From NCBI GenBank assembly GCA_963663945.1, contig OY760687.1:2852001-2916000 (forward strand): a DNA stretch of 64,000 nucleotides. Direction: 5' to 3'. Under the pieces are notes generated by a model that saw only the letters and a program-made list of their open reading frames with translations, had not been told where the DNA came from and did not search any database. Positions within the stretch are counted from its first letter, which is position 1, and every line of letters begins with the position of its first letter. Made by a program: the position numbers and the translations under genes. Shown here in pieces: positions 60,838-64,000 of this stretch. This DNA comes from Bin87 sp963663945. GTDB lineage: Bacteria; Chloroflexota; Dehalococcoidia; Lucifugimonadales; UBA3495.

Positions 60838-61833
60838 CTACTCCCAGGTGGCAAACCCCATGGCGCAACCCGTGCCCGCCGGCGAGCGGTAGCACGGCAC
60901 GTAGTCCACGACATCCATGTCCAGGTGCTCCGTCGCTCCGGTGACTACGATCCAGTTGCGGATCTCGGAGCTGCCCGAGTTGATCTTCTCCCGAGGCAAT
61001 GCCATCAGCTTGTCGACGCTCTTGGCCTGCATCCCGGCCAGCGCCTGCTGGTCCAGATCTTCGTCCACCACAAAGTGGCTCAGTCCGCCGGAGGCCAGGA
61101 TGCCCACCCGGATGTCCTTCGGCCACGACTCTATGGCGGAGCGTAGCGCCTGTCCAAGGTTGAAGCACCGCTTCGGCGTCGGCTGGTTGGGTGGATAGTA
61201 GGTGTTGAGCATGACGGGGACCGTCGGAATGATACTTTCAGTCATCAGACGGTTGTACACGTAGCCAAAGGCGTGGCCGATGCCACCGCGCTCTCCCCGT
61301 CCCCGGGTGGGGTCGAGGAACTTCGAGGAGCCCACGTCGAACTCGGCGTCCATCAGGCTGTGGATGATGTGCAGGCCCAGCGCCGAGTCGGTGGGCACCT
61401 GCGCGTCCTCGGTGCTGTAGCCGATGAGATTCATGCCGCCGGTGGAAGGCCCGGCCTCATGGCCGGACACCTTCACCTCGTCGCCCCAGTAGACGCAGAA
61501 CGCGGGCATGTTGTCATCCAGCAGGTACTCGTGCTGGTCGTCGCCCACCATCACCAGCACGTCCAGCTTGGCATCGTACAGTTTCTTGGACAGGTGAGCG
61601 ATGGCCTTCTGGTTCTGCTCGTGCCGTTTGGCGAACTTTTCCGGCGTGATCTCTTTGGCGATGCGCTCGGTGTCGGTGCGGGCCAGCAGGTCCTCGAAGT
61701 TGGAGGTGATGCCGTCGGTTCCGATCAGCTCCAGGTGTCCCTTGTCCCGTTCGCCGCGGCCGGCCCAACCTTCCGCTGGTGTGCTCAACTGCGGGCTGTG
61801 TGAAGAGGCCAGCCCCAGTACCAGTTCTGCCAT
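60838..61833 (-). CDS. LigB-type extradiol ring-cleavage dioxygenase (copy 2)
   Basis: 331 aa. LVLGLASSHSPQL (first His), VMVGDDQHEYLLDDNMPAF (His-Glu kept, unlike copy 1), GIGHAFGYVYNRLM (catalytic His), PPNQPTPKRCFNLGQAL, GGLSHFVVDEDLDQQAL. Full set of LigB Fe(II) residues, so probably active meta-cleavage of a catechol or gallate-like compound. AAGGAG before 61833. Stand-alone beta-type subunit. Close partner in space to the HpaB hydroxylase. Confidence 0.9.
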   Translation of the reverse strand: MAELVLGLASSHSPQLSTPAEGWAGRGERDKGHLELIGTDGITSNFEDLLARTDTERIAKEITPEKFAKRHEQNQKAIAHLSKKLYDAKLDVLVMVGDDQHEYLLDDNMPAFCVYWGDEVKVSGHEAGPSTGGMNLIGYSTEDAQVPTDSALGLHIIHSLMDAEFDVGSSKFLDPTRGRGERGGIGHAFGYVYNRLMTESIIPTVPVMLNTYYPPNQPTPKRCFNLGQALRSAIESWPKDIRVGILASGGLSHFVVDEDLDQQALAGMQAKSVDKLMALPREKINSGSSEIRNWIVVTGATEHLDMDVVDYVPCYRSPAGTGCAMGFATWE

Positions 61834-62109
61834 GGTGCATCTCCTTAAATTGTCGTTGCTGGCGATAAATGGGTCCGGACGACCTGTTCATGGGACGGCA
61901 GCCAGTACCCGGTTTTCGGCCTATTCTACCGTATTGGGGTCACCACCGGTCACGTGACAAAATGGCGACCGGCGCGTTCCTCTCGCTTGCGCCCCTCGTG
62001 GCCCGTGTATATCATTGCGGCAGTACGGAATCCACCGCCGCATCGCCGCCGTCGGCCAATTACCATCCGGCGGTGAGCCTACTAACGTGACCAAAGGAGC
62101 GAGACTGGT

Positions 62110-63660
62110 ATGAAGTACGATTACATCGTTATTGGGGCGGGTTCCGCTGGCTCGATTATCGCCAGCCGCCTGACTGAGGACCACAGCACCAGCGTGCTGC
62201 TGATCGAGGCTGGCCCCGACTATCCCGAGTTTGAGCACCTGCCGGAAGAGGTCAAGTTCGGCTACAACACCGAGATCGACATCATGGTCAGTGACCACAA
62301 CTGGCAGTTCGTCGGCAAGGGCACGGACACCTCTCCGGAGATCATGGTACCCCGGGGCAAGGTAACCGGCGGTTCCAGCGCCATCAATGGCCAGGTTTTC
62401 CTGCGCGGCGTGCCCGAGGACTACGATGGCTGGGCCTCCGAAGGCAACGATGAGTGGGCCTACACCAAGCTGCTTCCCATTTTCCGCCGGATCGAAACCG
62501 ACACCGACTACGGCAACGATGACTTCCACGGCGGCGACGGCCCCATCGTCATGCACCGCTTCGCCCGCGAGTCCTGGCTGCCCGCTCAGAACGCCTTCAG
62601 CGCCGCCTGCGTCGCGGCCGGCTTCCCGGAGACGTGGGACCACAACCACCCCGATTCCTACGGCGTTGGCCCCACCCCCTTCAACAACCCCAACGGCATC
62701 CGGATGAGCACCAACCTCGGCTACCTCTCCGAATCCCGCCACCGCCTGAACCTCACCATCAAGGCCAACTGCCACGTCCACCGCATCCTCTTCGACGGCA
62801 ACAAGGCCGTTGGCGTCCAGTTGGAATCGGGCGGCGAGACTTTTGTTGCCGAGGCCGACGAGATCGTCCTCAGCAGCGGCGCCATCGGATCGCCCCACAT
62901 CCTGATGCTGTCGGGCATCGGTCCGGCCGAACACCTGCGCGAAATGGGCATTCCAGTGATCCAGGACGCCCCGGGCGTCGGACAGAACCTGCGCGACCAT
63001 CCCACCGTCTGGTGCACCTGGCGGACCAAGCCCGAGGTTGAGCTCGACGGCCTGGCTCCCCGCTCGCAGTTGTGCCTGCGTTACACCGCCGACGGCTCGG
63101 AACTGCGCAACGACATGAAGATCAGCATGCAGTCCTTCGCCACCGAGCGCATCAACCGCGGCGGCGACCGCATGGTGCCCCTGGGCATTCGCATGACCGC
63201 CGGCATCCAGTTGGCCGCCGGCGCCGGCCATATGCGGTTGCAGTCCACCGACCCGTACGAGCAGCCCTTCCTGGACTACAACTATCTGAAAGAAGAGTCG
63301 GACCGGGTGCGCCTCCGCGATTCGGTAAAGCTGTGCATCCAACTGGCCGAGGACGAAAACTTCCGCGACCTGATCCAGGAGCGGACTGAGCCGCCAGCGG
63401 ACGCCACCGCAAGCGACGATGCGCTGGACGCCTGGATCGCCCGGGAGGTCACGACTTCCCAGCACATCTCCGGCACCTGCAAGATGGGGCCGGACAGCGA
63501 CCCCATGGCCGTGGTTGACCAGTATGGCAAGGTCAAGGGCGTCACCAACCTGCGCGTCGCCGACGCCAGCGTCATGCCCGACTGCATCCGCGCCAATACC
63601 AACGTCACCTCCATGACCATCGGCGAGCGCGTCGCCGAGTTCATCAAGGAAGGACGGTAA
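62110..63660 (+). CDS. GMC-family FAD-dependent alcohol oxidoreductase (copy 4)
   Basis: 516 aa. YIVIGAGSAGSIIASRL FAD motif, LLIEAGPDYPEF, GGSSAINGQVFLRG, SSGAIGSPHILMLSGIGP, HISGTCKMGPDSDPMAVV with catalytic His, ANTNVTSMTIGERV (Asn). Shares most motif detail with copy 3. Divergent from the LigB gene across a 276-bp region with no clear extra features. Followed by a CGCGGGG/CCCCGCG hairpin. Confidence 0.93.
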   Translation: MKYDYIVIGAGSAGSIIASRLTEDHSTSVLLIEAGPDYPEFEHLPEEVKFGYNTEIDIMVSDHNWQFVGKGTDTSPEIMVPRGKVTGGSSAINGQVFLRGVPEDYDGWASEGNDEWAYTKLLPIFRRIETDTDYGNDDFHGGDGPIVMHRFARESWLPAQNAFSAACVAAGFPETWDHNHPDSYGVGPTPFNNPNGIRMSTNLGYLSESRHRLNLTIKANCHVHRILFDGNKAVGVQLESGGETFVAEADEIVLSSGAIGSPHILMLSGIGPAEHLREMGIPVIQDAPGVGQNLRDHPTVWCTWRTKPEVELDGLAPRSQLCLRYTADGSELRNDMKISMQSFATERINRGGDRMVPLGIRMTAGIQLAAGAGHMRLQSTDPYEQPFLDYNYLKEESDRVRLRDSVKLCIQLAEDENFRDLIQERTEPPADATASDDALDAWIAREVTTSQHISGTCKMGPDSDPMAVVDQYGKVKGVTNLRVADASVMPDCIRANTNVTSMTIGERVAEFIKEGR

Positions 63661-63669
63661 GAGACTATA

Positions 63670-63698
63670 CGCGGGGGCGGAGGGTCTTCGTCCCCGCG
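63670..63698 (+). terminator. hairpin after GMC copy 4
   Basis: 7-bp GC stem (63670-63676 with 63692-63698), 15-nt loop, no T-tract. Confidence 0.45.
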
Positions 63699-63711
63699 AA
63701 CAGGCTTGATC

Positions 63712-64000
63712 ATGCCACCTGCTCGGAAATGGGAACGCATCGAGGACCTTGCAGTCCTCCACCTCTATCGCGGCAAGGTTCACCATGACAGTCGGGAGGT
63801 GAAGGCACTGGCATCAGCGCTGGAACGCAGCCCGAAGTCCATAGCAGGGAGAATGCAGGCCTTTGCGGGGCTGGATCCGGCGAATCCACACACACCATCG
63901 GCGAAGGCCACGGCCCTCACCCAATCGGTCTGGGCCGAATACCTCGCCGACCGCACCGCCATCGCGGTGGAAGGCCAGCGAGCCTACCTGGGCATACTGA
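63712..64000 (+). CDS. probable HNH endonuclease family protein, 3'-truncated by window edge
   Basis: Open frame from ATG 63712 to the window end, no stop seen. WERIEDLAVLHLYRGKVHHDSREVKALASALERSPKSIAGRMQAFAGLDP matches the N-terminal domain of putative restriction HNH endonucleases (LxLYxx...ELAxxLGRTPxSVxxKLxNFxxLDP), followed by TQSVWAEYLADR. The HNH core would lie beyond the window. Recognised from memory of the family pattern. Confidence 0.55.
   Translation, partial: MPPARKWERIEDLAVLHLYRGKVHHDSREVKALASALERSPKSIAGRMQAFAGLDPANPHTPSAKATALTQSVWAEYLADRTAIAVEGQRAYLGIL

Noticed and set aside
61921..63786. 621-aa minus-strand frame opposite GMC copy 4
   Set aside because: Shadow of a clear GMC gene.
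1..64000. CRISPR arrays, prophage genes, integrases
   Set aside because: None seen: no regularly spaced repeats, no phage structural or tyrosine recombinase motifs; the only transposase is IstA.

Overview
The window looks like a chromosomal segment of a GC-rich, free-living or sponge-associated Chloroflexota of the SAR202/Dehalococcoidia type. This is inferred from gene content, not from a phylogenetic marker. The evidence is the stacking of paralogous catabolic oxidoreductases typical of that group: four GMC flavoenzymes, three luciferase-like (LLM) flavin oxidoreductases, two LigB-type extradiol dioxygenases and two SDRs, together with DUF1800/DUF1501 proteins, several beta-propeller lactonase/NHL/BNR proteins and MFS exporters. 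One tRNA-Ala(GGC) is present. There is no rRNA, CRISPR array or prophage.

Layout. 0-6.4 kb: truncated aldo/keto reductase, GMC oxidase, a low-GC AAA ATPase + TOPRIM gene pair (defence-like), and a large Q/M-rich VWA protein. 6.4-14.6 kb: tRNA-Ala with its own terminator, then a leftward block (SDR, GMC, beta-helix protein, Cys-rich small protein, LigB dioxygenase, orphan histidine kinase, small protein, 6PGDH-like dehydrogenase). 14.8-18.0 kb: rhodanese-LLM-LUD operon facing an OsmC-like gene whose conserved cysteine codon is an in-frame TGA followed by a SECIS-like hairpin, a strong selenoprotein candidate that ordinary gene calling splits in two. 18.4-27.1 kb: PEP-mutase/isocitrate-lyase-like enzyme, GMC, CYTH protein, Gfo/Idh/MocA, maleate-isomerase-like protein, alpha/beta hydrolase, VOC, lactonase, BNR-repeat protein. 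27.4-30.2 kb: two convergent MFS exporters, followed by a 128-nt multibranched structured element. 30.6-37.8 kb: DUF1800-DUF1501-NHL operon, MqnA-like protein, dienelactone hydrolase, DUF255/thioredoxin protein. 37.9-44.3 kb: LLM, unusual SDR, 2-hydroxyacid dehydrogenase, orphan Fe-type ABC permease, interspersed palindromic repeat, LLM. 44.5-46.9 kb: complete IS21-family element. 46.9-50.8 kb: ThuA protein, a 0.74-kb non-coding region, a large exported Ig-like protein. 51.2-63.7 kb: epimerase, two polysaccharide-deacetylase-family proteins, arylsulfotransferase-like propeller, amidohydrolase, HpaB-type phenol hydroxylase, LigB dioxygenase, GMC. Two lower-GC single genes interrupt this last block: an AAA ATPase flanked by a perfect 19-bp direct repeat and a putative uracil-DNA-glycosylase-fold protein. 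The window ends inside a probable HNH endonuclease gene.

How it fits together. Most of the DNA encodes oxidative breakdown of organic, probably partly aromatic, compounds: hydroxylation (HpaB, LLM), ring cleavage (LigB), lactone, amide and dienelactone hydrolysis, alcohol oxidation (GMC) and hydroxyacid/SDR dehydrogenation, with exporters alongside. Small foreign-looking modules (ATPase+TOPRIM pair, leaderless ATPase cassette, UDG-like gene, IS21) punctuate this metabolic background.
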